Positions 46,601-58,225 of a stretch of DNA of 64,000 bases are shown piece by piece. The notes below the pieces were generated by a model, which did no database searches, had not been told where the DNA came from, and saw only the letters and a program-made list of their open reading frames with translations. This DNA comes from Prunus persica (taxonomy: Eukaryota; Streptophyta; Magnoliopsida; Rosales; Rosaceae): the NCBI RefSeq assembly GCF_000346465.2, contig NC_034009.1, positions 40,000,370 to 40,064,369 of the forward strand. The letters run 5' to 3'. Numbering within the stretch: the stretch's first letter is position 1; every line of letters begins with the position of its first letter. The translations under genes and the position numbers were made by a program.

Positions 46601-49600
46601 GATTACTTAAAGGACAAGATACAACCTTCTTTTGTAAAAGAGCGTAGAGCAATGAAGGTGAGTGATACGGAAATATGTTGCATGGGTTTGTTAAAAAAAA
46701 GTTCTACACGATTATTTCTTATTTGCACATTTCAAGCAAGATGATTGTTCTCATTTTTTGCATGTGCTGCCTGATTTAAGTTACATAATTTGCATGTGAT
46801 GCCTACTTTAAATTAAATAATTCATCCTTCCAATGGTGCATTCCTTTCAAAGCAATGTAACTACCCATCCGGTTTTCAGCTTAAAAGAATGCTATTGATC
46901 CTGCCTGTAGTTTGCATTTTTTTTAAATATTTTATAATCTCATTTCAAACAAGATGATTGCTTCAATTCTTGATAGACACTGGATTGTCTATTTCATTGT
47001 TATTAGAATTGGAGTTTGATGCCAGTATTCAAAAGGAAGAAGAAAAAAAGCGTTATACTTCAGTAGATCTGGTTGCTGTAACCTTAAACAAGTAGTTTAA
47101 AATTTGAAATGTCATTAGAGTTTTATAGGTCATATTATTTGATTATTTCGTGTGAGAGTTAAAGGATGCTTAGAGAGCAGATTGTGGTAAACTTCATATA
47201 CATGTTTAGCACTGTGAATGGAGTCTAAAAACATTTGTTTTACCCCACAGAGAGAGTATGAAGAATTCAAGGTACGGATCAATGCCTTAGTTGCCAAGGC
47301 ACAGAAGATGCCTGAAGAAGGTTGGACAATGCAGGATGGGACTCCATGGCCTGGGAACAATCCTAGGGACCATCCAGGAATGATCCAGGTACTTGCATTT
47401 TTATCCAGTGCATTTTGGTTTCTGCCTCCTCTTATTGCTTCTGTACTAATTTTAGTTTTCTATCGTGTGGAAGAACAGGTCTTCTTAGGCCACAGTGGGG
47501 GCCTTGATACTGATGGAAATGAGCTGCCTCGACTTGTTTATGTTTCTCGTGAGAAGCGACCTGGCTTCCAGCATCACAAGAAAGCTGGAGCAATGAATGC
47601 ACTGGTTTGTTACTCCCTGAAATTGATTAAGATATAATTTCCTTTTCTGGGTAGTAATGTCAGTGCTTTGACCTATTTGGAACTATATTTTTTATTACTC
47701 AATCATGTCTGTTAACTCTGGATAAATGCCAAATCCTCATTTATGGGAAGATATACATTGGTATAAATGCATACACATGGGCCTATGTACACCATTAGCT
47801 TTTTTAGAACTCACTAGTAGGATCCTCCTTAATGTTTTCCATCAATATTTCCTTGACCCATTGATCATCAATATTTCCTTGACCCATTGATCATCAATAT
47901 TTCCTTGCCCAATTAGAATCCTCAGTATTTCCTTTACCAATCACGTTACGGTACATTATAAGGTTGGAAGGACACAAACATTTTCTGGTATGGCGGAACA
48001 AATTGTTGGGTAAATACTTGTTGGTATAAAATGTCAGCATCTCTTAAACAAGTTTTGTAATAAAAGATTGTCCCCTGATGAACTGATGTGCCAAAAACCA
48101 TTTTGGTTTTCTAACTTGGTTCACTATGGGCCATGCAGATTCGAGTTTCAGCTGTCCTGACAAATGGTGCATATCTTTTGAATGTCGATTGTGATCACTA
48201 CTTCAATAACAGTAAAGCTCTTAAGGAAGCCATGTGTTTCATGATGGACCCAGCTTATGGGAAGAAGACCTGTTATGTCCAGTTCCCTCAGCGTTTTGAT
48301 GGCATTGACTTGCACGATCGATATGCCAATCGGAACATTGTCTTCTTCGATGTAGGTGCTACTTGTTTTACAATCACCAATAAGAAATATTACACCGTGT
48401 GACAGTTATTATGGCTCCACTGGTAAAATACTTTGTTTTATTTGCAGATCAACTTGAAAGGGCTGGATGGCATCCAGGGTCCAGTCTATGTGGGAACTGG
48501 TTGCTGTTTCAACAGACAAGCTCTATATGGGTATGACCCAGTTTTGACTGAGGAAGATTTACAACCAAACATTATCGTCAAGAGTTGTTGTGGTTCAAGA
48601 AAGAAGGGAAAGACTAGCAATAAGAAGTATATTGACAAGAAGAGGGCAGTTAAAAGAACGGAATCCACTATTCCCATTTTTAATATGGAAGACATTGAGG
48701 AGGGTGTCGAAGGTTGCTGCTTATTATTATTATACTTGTTATTATCTGTGTTCATTCATTTGACAAAAATTAATAGAAGTTATATTGATTTGAGGTTTGA
48801 TATGACCAAAATTTACAGAAAAATCAAATTTATGTTTTAACGCATCCATGTGATGTAAATTTAACTAAGATAACTTCATATACTGCAGGTTATGATGATG
48901 AGAGGACTCTTCTTATGTCCCAGAAGAGCTTAGAGAAGCGCTTTGGTCAATCACCAGTTTTTATTGCAGCCACCTTCATGGAACAAGGAGGCATTCCGCC
49001 TACAACCAATCCTGCGACCCTTTTGAAGGAAGCCATACATGTTATTAGCTGTGGATATGAAGACAAGACTGAATGGGGAAAAGAGGTCAGTCAGTATAGC
49101 AATTGGGTCCTAGCAACCCTCATTCCCAACATAAATAGTAGCATACTTATTGAATGGACTTGTGATTTTGGATTTATATAAATTTAACATTTTGATTTAT
49201 CACCAGATTGGATGGATCTATGGTTCTGTGACTGAAGATATTTTAACTGGGTTTAAGATGCATGCCCGTGGTTGGATATCAGTCTATTGCATGCCTCCCC
49301 GCCCAGCATTTAAGGGTTCTGCTCCCATCAATCTTTCTGATCGTTTGAACCAGGTGCTTCGATGGGCCTTGGGGTCAATTGAAATTTTGCTAAGCAGGCA
49401 TTGTCCCATATGGTATGGCTACAATGGGAAATTGAAGCTTTTGGAGAGAATAGCATACATCAATACCATTGTTTACCCCCTCACATCTATACCGCTGATT
49501 GCGTACTGTTTGCTCCCTGCCTTTTGCCTTCTCACAGAAAAGTTCATTATTCCTGAGGTTAGTACTAATCCTGCGTCAATCCCACTTAAAAAATAATTAA

Positions 49601-50312
49601 TAAAGTCCTTGAAGTGCCATAAAATTTCACTGTCATGGGACCTTTATCCATTTGATTATTTAGTAATTTGACACTCTGGATTTTCATTTTGAGCATCCAA
49701 TAAATCTGTTCTATGTCTCTGCAGATAAGTAACTTTGCTAGCATGTGGTTCATTCTGCTCTTTGTTTCCATTATTGCAACCGGAATTCTTGAGCTTAGGT
49801 GGAGTGGAGTCAGTATTGAAGACTGGTGGAGAAACGAACAGTTCTGGATCATTGGTGGCACATCAGCTCATCTCTTTGCTGTCTTTCAAGGTCTCCTAAA
49901 AGTTCTTGCTGGGATTGATACCAACTTCACCGTCACATCAAAGGCATCTGATGAGGATGGAGATTTTGCGGAGCTTTACGTGTTCAAATGGACATCGCTT
50001 CTCATCCCTCCAACCACAGTTCTTCTTGTGAACATGGTAGGTATTGTAGCCGGTGTTTCATATGCCATAAATAGTGGGTACCAGTCTTGGGGTCCACTCT
50101 TTGGCAAACTGTTTTTTGCCCTATGGGTCGTTGCACATCTGTATCCATTCCTGAAGGGTCTTTTGGGTCGGCAAAATCGTACCCCGACAATTGTCATCGT
50201 GTGGTCTATTCTTCTTGCTTCAATCTTCTCCCTGCTGTGGGTGCGCATCGACCCGTTCACTAACGACGCAACAAAAGCTGCATCAAATGGTCAATGTGGC
50301 GTCAATTGTTAA
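43678..50312 (+). CDS. CESA1: cellulose synthase catalytic subunit, CESA1 clade
   Basis: Fourteen exons: 43678-43758, 44630-44825, 44926-45107, 45392-45473, 45560-45746, 45958-46224, 46312-46657, 47251-47388, 47479-47604, 48139-48351, 48448-48712, 48889-49085, 49207-49557 and 49725-50312; 1072 residues, all phases consistent. Residues 39-85 are the RING-type zinc finger ([20 protein letters not shown]). An acidic stretch follows, then two membrane helices (~265-330), the catalytic loop with DD385-386, DCD552-554, TED769-771 and QVLRW 809-813, and six C-terminal helices ending NGQCGVNC. It makes beta-1,4-glucan at the plasma membrane in rosette complexes of primary wall. The start [20 protein letters not shown] and the C-terminus place it in the CESA1 clade. 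Exon 4 is shorter than in typical CESA1, lacking about 15 residues before DPRQP. Confidence 0.96.
47835..47920. repeat. three tandem 26-bp repeats in CESA1 intron 9
   Basis: ATCAATATTTCCTTGACCCA occurs with GATC linkers about three times; the third unit is degenerate (CTTGCCCAATT). Confidence 0.8.
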
Positions 50313-51456
50313 TTCATTTCAAAGAAAAAATCTTTCTTTTGTGGAAACCAGCATCTCTCTCCACCATCTGTGTGTATATACAAGAAATCAAGTAAAGTCG
50401 TCTACTGAACTTCTATGTACGGTCTCCGCGTCCGAAAAGGGAGTCTGGTGGAAGAAAACTGAAAGAACCCTTGTGTATGTTTTTTGTTGCCCCTTTGACA
50501 AAGTGTTTGTTGTTCCCTGCCGAAATATGTTTTCTGAACTTTGATCTTAGTCATTGTTGTGCAGCGTTGTTATGGTTGTTGTCAAGAGGGATATATAGAA
50601 GCTATTTATTGCACTACTTGGTCTGTCTCTGTTAGGACAAACTTTGTTTTGGTCGATGTAAGATTATTTAATGCCTATCATCATGGAGCTACAATTATTG
50701 AATACAAATTCTTTCATCAGACAAGCCTATGTGAATTATATTTTTGTTTTTGTTTATTTAAAATTTCTAAGATCTTGCAAAATATTGACATGAATGAATT
50801 TCGAAATTCATGCCCTCTGGGATGCATGCATGTGAGCATCAAAACTTAAGCATGGAGTTGAATGGTACTCAAACCAACTGTAGTTCAAGGATATATGTAA
50901 AAGAATTGTACACAAAATTGCATTTTCTGTGTCACAGGCCTCCTAGTCAATCAAGTCGACTGTATTGCATTTTGACGAGACGCACTTGCGTTTTTCTTTT
51001 CATCGACTGGTTATGAAATTTGAACTCACAACTCTCTCCAACAAAATTGAGACCGGAACTACTACATTAAATGATCATTAACAACACTTATTTCAAAGAG
51101 CCTAAAACTTTAATATATTAAAAAAAAAAAAAAAAAACTCTAAAACTTGCAATCTACCAATAAAGTCTAGAGCATACGGCATACAAATTGAATGGGGTAA
51201 TTATGTCATTTCAACAAGATGAGTTGTACTGCAATGCATTACTTGTCAATGAGGCAAATTTTGAAAACCAATCCCGAAACGACAGCGTATCGACCTGTAG
51301 AAGCCAGTAGACTGGAGTGTTTGATTAAAACCCTTGGAGGGTTTTTGAGCATTTATAAATTTCAGGTAAATTTCGGAGGGACTGTGAGGAGATTAGGGTT
51401 TTTCTTCTCTCTCTGCAGAGCAAAACAAGAAGAAGAAGAAAGAAGCAGAAGCAACA
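50313..51456. other. CESA1 3' flank and Alba gene upstream region
   Basis: No gene. An A-tract lies at 51121-51137 and ORFs are unsupported. 51390-51456 is likely the 5' leader of the Alba gene (GAAGAAGAAGAA). Confidence 0.45.
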
Positions 51457-53117
51457 ATGGATGGTGTCACAGAGGGAGTGAACAACTTGCAGATCACGGA
51501 CTCATCATACAACAACAAGAAGAATCGCATCCAAGTCTCAAATACCAAAAAGCCCCTCTTCTTCTATGTCAATCTTGCCAAGGTAAACCAACCCCATTTT
51601 CTCCATCTTCATCTGTTTCGCTATTGCTTTTGGGATTTTCCTTTTGCTCTCTGTTTGATTGTTGAAAACGGTATAGAAGACCCATTCTTGCCAAATTCCA
51701 AAGCTACAGATTGTTGTTGGTTTTCTCTTGAATGCATATGGATCTACTGAGTTTAAGATTTAAGCCAAATAGTTGTGTTATGCTTATTTGCAGATACTGT
51801 ATATGGTTTTAGTCTTTCAATGGTTTGCAATTTACCTTTGCAGAGGTACATGGAGCAGAACAATGAGGTGGAGCTCTCTGCCCTTGGAATGGGTATTGTT
51901 TCGTTTATCTTACCCTCCTTTTGTTTTCGGTTCCGTTAGGTGATTATTGGGTTGCAGATGCTTTGTGTCTTCTGTTTGCTTATTGTTTCTCCTGTCACAA
52001 GTGCACCCAATTTCAATGCTGTCTAGGCATTGGCTTATACATAATCCTTACCCAACTATGTCAAACCATTGATGATTTTTGGTATTATTGAAGTGAAAAC
52101 TTTTCATCCTTTGTGTACTAAGGATTCACAATTTGTTTTATATCTACAGCTATTGCTACTGTTGTTACCATTGCTGAGATTCTGAAGAACAATGGATTGG
52201 CTTTCGAGAAAAGTGGGATTCTTATGCCTTTCAGACAATCTCTCTCTTCTTTTTGGTAAATGTCTCTCATATTAATTTTTAACTGGCTGTTGTATGCAAC
52301 ATATTCAGAGATCACGACTTCTACAATTGACATGAGGGAGGATGCAGGGGGGCGGCCAATTCAAAAGGCAAAGGTACCTTTTGAATTTTGTATTAGCCTA
52401 GCAATTTTCTGATATCTACATTGTAGTTTTGTTAACCTAATGCAGCAGAATAAGGACTACATAATATGCAACAAAAATTAGGGGTTCTTAAAAATTATTT
52501 CTTGTTAACAAAAAACATTCCTTTAGATGTTAGCAAGGAATATAGGCACTTATAGCTAGGGTTATTTAAAAGAGAATAAGGTTCAAAAAGCGCTCATTAT
52601 GGTTTTCTGAATTTATACAATTACCAGTTCTGCATGTTGGTCTTCCCATTCTTTCCGTGACATGGTATTTGAGTAAATTGGGTGCTTGTATGTTTGAGAG
52701 CTAAGATGTCTGCTCATTCATTATTGAATTGATAAGCCTTCAAAACAAAGTGTTGGCTTATTTTTGTTGGACCATAAAGATTTGCTCTGCTTGTCTTTTA
52801 ACATGTGAAGTGCTTGTTCAATTGTTTTATAGCGTTGTTTGTGGGTTTAGTTTACGAGTTTCAGGGTTGGTTGATCACTCTTCACTTTGATTTTCTCAAA
52901 ATTCGGATGATATGATGATCTAATTGACTTTACATTGAATTACATTACTTTCATTATGTAATTTTATCTGGAAGGTTGATGATGGTATCATGTGATCTTC
53001 TTTGTTTAGATTGAAATACTGCTAGGAAAGTCTGAGAAGTTTGACGAGATAATGGCCGCTGATGCTGCTGCTGCTGCTGTTGCTGCAGAGGAAGCCCTTG
53101 AGTATGAGCAGAGTTGA
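51457..53117 (+). CDS. Alba-domain DNA/RNA-binding protein (short plant type)
   Basis: Exons 51457-51582, 51844-51892, 52150-52212, 52309-52373 and 53010-53117 join to 136 residues. Residues ~23-115 are the Alba fold: KKNRIQVSNTKKPLFFYVNL, AKRYMEQNNEVELSALGM, AIATVVTIAEILKNNGLAFE, ITTSTIDMREDAGGRPIQKA and IEILLGKSEKFDEIMAA. An Ala-rich tail ends EEALEYEQS. It matches the short Arabidopsis proteins At1g29250/At2g34160 (ALBA1/2), reported to bind RNA and R-loop DNA and to act in stress and genome stability. No RGG tail, which separates it from the long plant Alba proteins. Exons are short but splice sites and phases are clean. Confidence 0.93.
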
Positions 53118-54734
53118 AGTTTGTTGTTTCTGATATCTAGCTTGGTGCACGCACTGTTAGGTCTTCAAAAACTGGCGGATGTCTTACTTTTGTTCTTAGG
53201 TTTGCCTCTCTAGTGGTGTTTGTTTAGCTGTGATAAAATTTCTTTTTAGGATTTGTTGTAAAATACAGTCATCTCTGCTATCAAAATATTCAAATTTGTT
53301 CCCAGGTTCATTATTTTAGCTTACATGTGTAACATTGTTAAGTTGCTGCAAGATTTTGAGATGCTCTACCCATGACGTTCCTTCTGCTTGACCTCTAGAA
53401 TGCATGTGAATCTGGTGTTTTGCTTGCTCCTTTCTGCTGGAGCATTGAAATTCTCTTAGCTCTCCATTTCTGTGTGCGCTATTTACGTTCTACTATACTG
53501 GTTGTTGGTAAGTGACCCCAAAAGTCAAGTAATTGGTTTTGATTTGTAAGAAACGGAAGTTGCACCTCACCCAGCCACAAGAACAGAGAAACTGATCCAA
53601 ATGGTTCCGACTTCTTCACCATTGTGAGTGATCTTAATTTCTTACATTTTTTCGGACTCAGTGATGCTTTCTCTGGCCTTGGCCGGGTCCCTTGGCGAGA
53701 CTGAAAAATTACCCTTTGGATCGTAAGAAACAATGCAAACCTAGCATTGCATAGTTTTTCAAGCTCCTCTGCTTTCCTGTTCGCGTGCCTCTTCGTGCCA
53801 GACATTGCTCCGTGATAAGACTCCTCTGCCGAGAAACTATTTTCGCACCGCCATTTGCATTTGCGGACCTCCCTTTTTCTGGTCATTGAATCTGCCATTC
53901 AAAAACCAGAATAAAAAAACAGAGAGGTTGAAGACAAGGCAAAATGACTCGTAGGAGGAGAAAGTAATTGAGAAGGAAAAGCTTGCAAGAAAAATCATGG
54001 AGGGTTCTTGGTGATATATAGGAAGCTAGAGAGCTTGGGTTTCTCTGGTGAATATTGGAAAAAAAACAAAAAACTGTGGATTTTCCAATGGCTGGGTAAA
54101 ATACTAACTTTGGGCAAGTAAGAAAGTACCAGTGTTGCCCCTTCTTGTTGTGGCGTTAATCCTCTCTCCTATTCCAAGTAATTCTTGAAAGAAAGAAAAA
54201 AAGATTTGTTATTGCTTCTAACAATCAGTACGTCCACAACCCAATTAATAACCAATTATTTCTTGGAAATGGCTTCACAATCAAGAGCTGAAGACAAGGT
54301 CTTGAGGAGTGATCACAAAACGAAAGGGGTAGAATCTATAAGAAACATTCTAATAAGCAAGCAGGAATGAATCTCCAAATCAATAAACTAAATGGTGACC
54401 TACAAGAGATTCTTGTGTACAAAGTGTATACCTTTGGAGCCACATATGACATATCAAGCCGCACAATATTGAGAATGATCTCTGCTTATTCCTTCCATGA
54501 CAAGAAAACTCAATGACATTTAAATTAATCCTCCATAACATAAATTCTAACCTCAAGAAAAACAAGGCTCCCTCAACTGAGTCACAAAATGAAAAGGAAC
54601 AAAAAAATTATCCAGCAATCAAAAAGAGAAAGGGCAAGTAAGCCCGTGTCAAAAGAAAAGCTATCCTGTTTCTTTCCCCTCTGCTACGACCAAAATGCAG
54701 TATAAAACTTAAATTTATTTCTCATTTGAGTCTT
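53118..54734. other. intergenic between Alba and BT1-like genes
   Basis: Contains the 3' ends of both convergent genes. A 139-codon ORF on the minus strand (53479-53898) is Lys/Arg-rich, with no domain that I recognise and no clear exon partner. Confidence 0.35.
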
Positions 54735-57217
54735 CTACGCTTCCTCTTTGTCCTCTACCAGTATCCTCTTGCATGCTTCATAGCACATAAAAGAAATCCC
54801 TGCTGCAGGCACCAACTTCATGCAGCTAGGCCCTAGCCCTCTGTATAAACCCTGAACCCCTTCGTGTTCAAGTATGCTTGCGAGGGCGTGAAGCATATTC
54901 GTATACTGCCTTCCACCCAGGGCTCCCACCTGCATATGTTTGCGTGCCACCTCGAGTGGGAAAGTTGCAGTACTTGAAATAGCACCGGCTGCTGATCCAA
55001 TTAAAAGGGTTTCAATGTTGCCAATATTCTCCTGCTTGAGAAACTTGCGATACGCTTTCCGCAATGTGTCATAAGCAAAGTAATTGGTGGCAGCATATGG
55101 AATTACTCCAATAAGACTAGGGGCAAGACCTCTGTAGAGTTCTGCAGGTCCCTCTTCTCGCACTATTTTTAAGAATGCATCAAGAAGGCCATCATAAACG
55201 CCCCTCTGCAGATTTAACAACGCTACTGTGTGATTACTACATACATACTCAAGAAAGGAACACAGTACTGCTAATCCTTAAAATACCTGAATGGTTAACC
55301 GGGTCTTCAGTAACTCCAGGGGGTATGTGCAAATTGTCGAGCTTACTCCAGCACAGGCACCTGCAATTAACGAGGCAGGAATTGGAAGTTTGGGCTGCTC
55401 TCCAGGTTTCGGTGACAAGCGCTTATTAACCGTATCATAAGCAAACAGCTGCCAAAAATGTAGCGGAAATTTAAATACCAAACCAATTAAAAGATCAGAA
55501 TTGAAATCCTTACAATCTTGTAATGGAAATCATCTATATAAAGCTCCAATTGTTTAGCTTCCCAAATTTGAATTTACATAACAAGTACACACCTAATACA
55601 ACAGCTATAATACACTCAATTCTTTGTTTCTGTATACTGTAGGCAAATTAATTCTTGATCACGCAAAAAACAGACTGGGGGTAATTGAAACATACTTAGG
55701 ATGGTACATCATAAATAAGTCATTGTACTGCATGAAGCAAGCTTCATTTTTTCTGGAATTTGGACAGAAACTAGAAAGGTCATCTCCTCAAGCATTATAT
55801 TGTCTCCTCAATGATGACAGATGATATAACTAAAGTCCTTAACAGGAAGAAAAGATTTCACATCATATCAGAAATTTGCAGCAACATTTCCTATGCTATA
55901 ACTAAGGAAGAGCACCATGAAACCAACTCAATTTCTCCAATCTACTCAAGGTTCATCCTTCATGTTCTGAGTAATGAGTAAACTTCATGAGTGATGCCAC
56001 AAACTGTCCAGTTTACTGGATCGGGGGGAGTCAAGAATTTAGAATGATTTCAATGATCAAGCAAAGGTGTATGATGACATGATAAAAGTTGATCAGGCAT
56101 ATTTTTCGTTGACTATGACACCTTAAAGTATCTCACTGATCATTTGACAATCCAACCGCAAGAGTAAATTGTCTAGAATGAAAAGCATCAGCTCACCTTA
56201 ACTATGTGCAACTAAAAGCCACATCACACCACAGGAAATAATTACATACTATAACCCAATGGAGAAAACAAATTGGATCCAAAGACCATTTATGGGGCCA
56301 CCTGGTATGAGCAGAGAAACAAAGGGCATGACATCAAGCAAACGTAGTTCATAGTTGCAGATAATAAAACAAAAAGGGATTACTACTTTATAAATTATAA
56401 GCAATGCTAACAATCAACATAACTGATGTCTAAATCAAATAAGCTTGTCACTAACACATCAATTACGCCAAAAACTAGAACAAGTCAAAGTATTAACCAT
56501 ACTAACATCACCAATTTGACAAACAGTGAAAATAAGGATCGCCTATTTGACAAAAAGTGAAAATAAGGATCACCTATTTGACAAAAAGTGAAAATAAAGA
56601 AAATGAAACAAGTTGAAAACATGTCTAAATGCAACATAATATTCACCTAAAACAAATTGATACAAAAGAAATACTCCTACCTCTATTGCCTTGCTCGGTG
56701 CAACCCGAATAACATTGACAAGATTTCCCCTAAACAGTCCCTTCCACCCATCAGTCTTCATTATATTGTTGAACACCTCGGTAGTAGAATTCCCACTACT
56801 CCCAACCATCAAATGCGTCCTTATGGTCTCTAATGGCGCCACAGCTGTCCGTGACACCGCCCCAGCTATTGCACCACTTATCAACCTCCTCAGTGAAGGG
56901 TTTGCAATCTTAACCTTCAATTTAAGACCACCTTTCTTCTTCTTCACCTCTCCCTTCTCTTCCTGAACCCCAAAATTCTTAATGCCCTCCACATACTTCA
57001 TGTACAGGTCGGCATATGGAAGCTTCACGCCTCCATTCCCGCGTGGATTCGGAGGGTCTGCTGAGACACCAAATCCCATTCCCACTTGGCTAACGCTAGC
57101 AAATAAGCCTCCAGGATGATAAGCCCCTTCTTGGGGGCTCCATTGAAATCCCAAATTGCAAACAGAGAAAAACCCATCACTTTTATCATCGAAAAGTTGA
57201 ATTTGCTTCCTACCCAT
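54735..57217 (-). CDS. BT1-like adenine nucleotide carrier (mitochondrial carrier family)
   Basis: Exons (minus) 56681-57217, 55287-55448 and 54735-55205 join to 389 residues. An N-terminal extension (~1-108) precedes three carrier repeats, each with the PX[DE]XX[KR] signature: PLETIRTH at 128, PLELLKTR at 222 and PLEVARKH at 316. GLFRGNLVNVIRVAPSKAIE, ELYRGLAPSLIGVIPYAATN and GLYRGLGPSCMKLVPAAGIS are the matching repeat ends. The extension and the end VEDKEEA fit the BRITTLE-1 group, which moves adenine nucleotides across the plastid inner envelope and, in dicots, also across the mitochondrial membrane. Intron 1 is long (55449-56680). The gene is intact; the 5' flank near 57560-57640 has CT tracts that look like a plant 5' UTR. 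Confidence 0.92.
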
Positions 57218-58091
57218 TGATCAGAACCTAATGTATACGCTTTCTTCTAGGGTTTAGTGGACAGCCAAGTCCATTTCTTTTCACGTTTTCAAGCGGATTC
57301 ACAGTGCTTGAGAGGCAAAGGTTCGATTTTGGGCAAATGGGTCTTCAAAGAATCCATTTTTTAATAGATGGGTATGGGGAAGGAACAAAGAGCGGAGACC
57401 ATAAAAAATTATTTATTAAAAATCGAAAAAATTGGGTGGCTACCAAATTTGGGTTTTGTTCTGATTAGAAAAGGAGGCGATGAAAACGAAAGAGAAAGGG
57501 CTGCGAGAAAGGAAATGAAAATCTGAAAATCCCAAAAGGGAAAACCTAACAAGAGAGAGAGGAGAGGTAGGTGAATCTCTCTCTCTCTGTTTTCTCGCAC
57601 ACACACTCAGCCGCTCTCTCTCTCTCTCGCTGCCTAAGTTTAAATAGGCATTGCTTAGTTTGGCGTTGGTTTGGTGTCTCTTGAGGTGGGTGAAGGGAAG
57701 GGAAGGGAGTTAGGTTTTGAGTCCAGGTTAGTAACGCAAGTATAAAGCCACTGCTGCCACTGAACCCACCCTGCCTTTCTAAGCAAAGGTCGCGTTTTGG
57801 TCGCTCGAGGATTTGACTCTTTATTTTGTTCTTTTTTTTTTTTTTCAATAAATGAAATCTAGCCAAACAAAGTATAATACAGAAAATCTTCATTTAAAAA
57901 AAAGTATAATACAGAAAATCTTACAAATCTAAACCTAACCTTTTTTTTTCATTCTTTAATATCTGCTTTTGCTTTTCACTTTACCATGGTCCATTCACAC
58001 ACATATATATATTGAAAGATATGATAAAATTGTAAAAAGAAGATAGATTAAAATCTTATCATTATGAAATGGCGAATATCATTATAAATAA
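57218..58091. other. BT1 upstream region
   Basis: It includes a pyrimidine-rich leader zone (CT tracts at 57575-57632) and the probable promoter. Further upstream are two short copies of AAAGTATAATACAGAAAATC near 57870-57920. Confidence 0.45.
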
Positions 58092-58225
58092 TCAACGGAG
58101 TTAGCTGAGTGGAAAAAAGACTTTAATTTGTAGATTAATGGTCTCAAGTTTGAACTCTCATAGCACTGTAGTAATGTTCGTGTGACAAACCTCATCCTCA
58201 TGTAGTTTAGACTATCGCTTATATT
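58092..58225 (+). mobile_element. tRNA-derived SINE-like unit
   Basis: GAGTTAGCTGAGTGG (58099-58113) resembles a pol III A box and CAAGTTTGAACTCTC (58145-58159) a B box, 35-40 bases apart as in tRNA-derived SINEs. A second, poorer unit (TAACTCAGTTGATTAAG) follows at about 58250. No real tRNA can be folded from either. Confidence 0.5.

Noticed and set aside
58092..58170. Candidate tRNA gene
   Set aside because: A- and B-box-like motifs are present, but the sequence cannot fold a complete cloverleaf with an acceptor stem; a SINE-like unit is the better reading.
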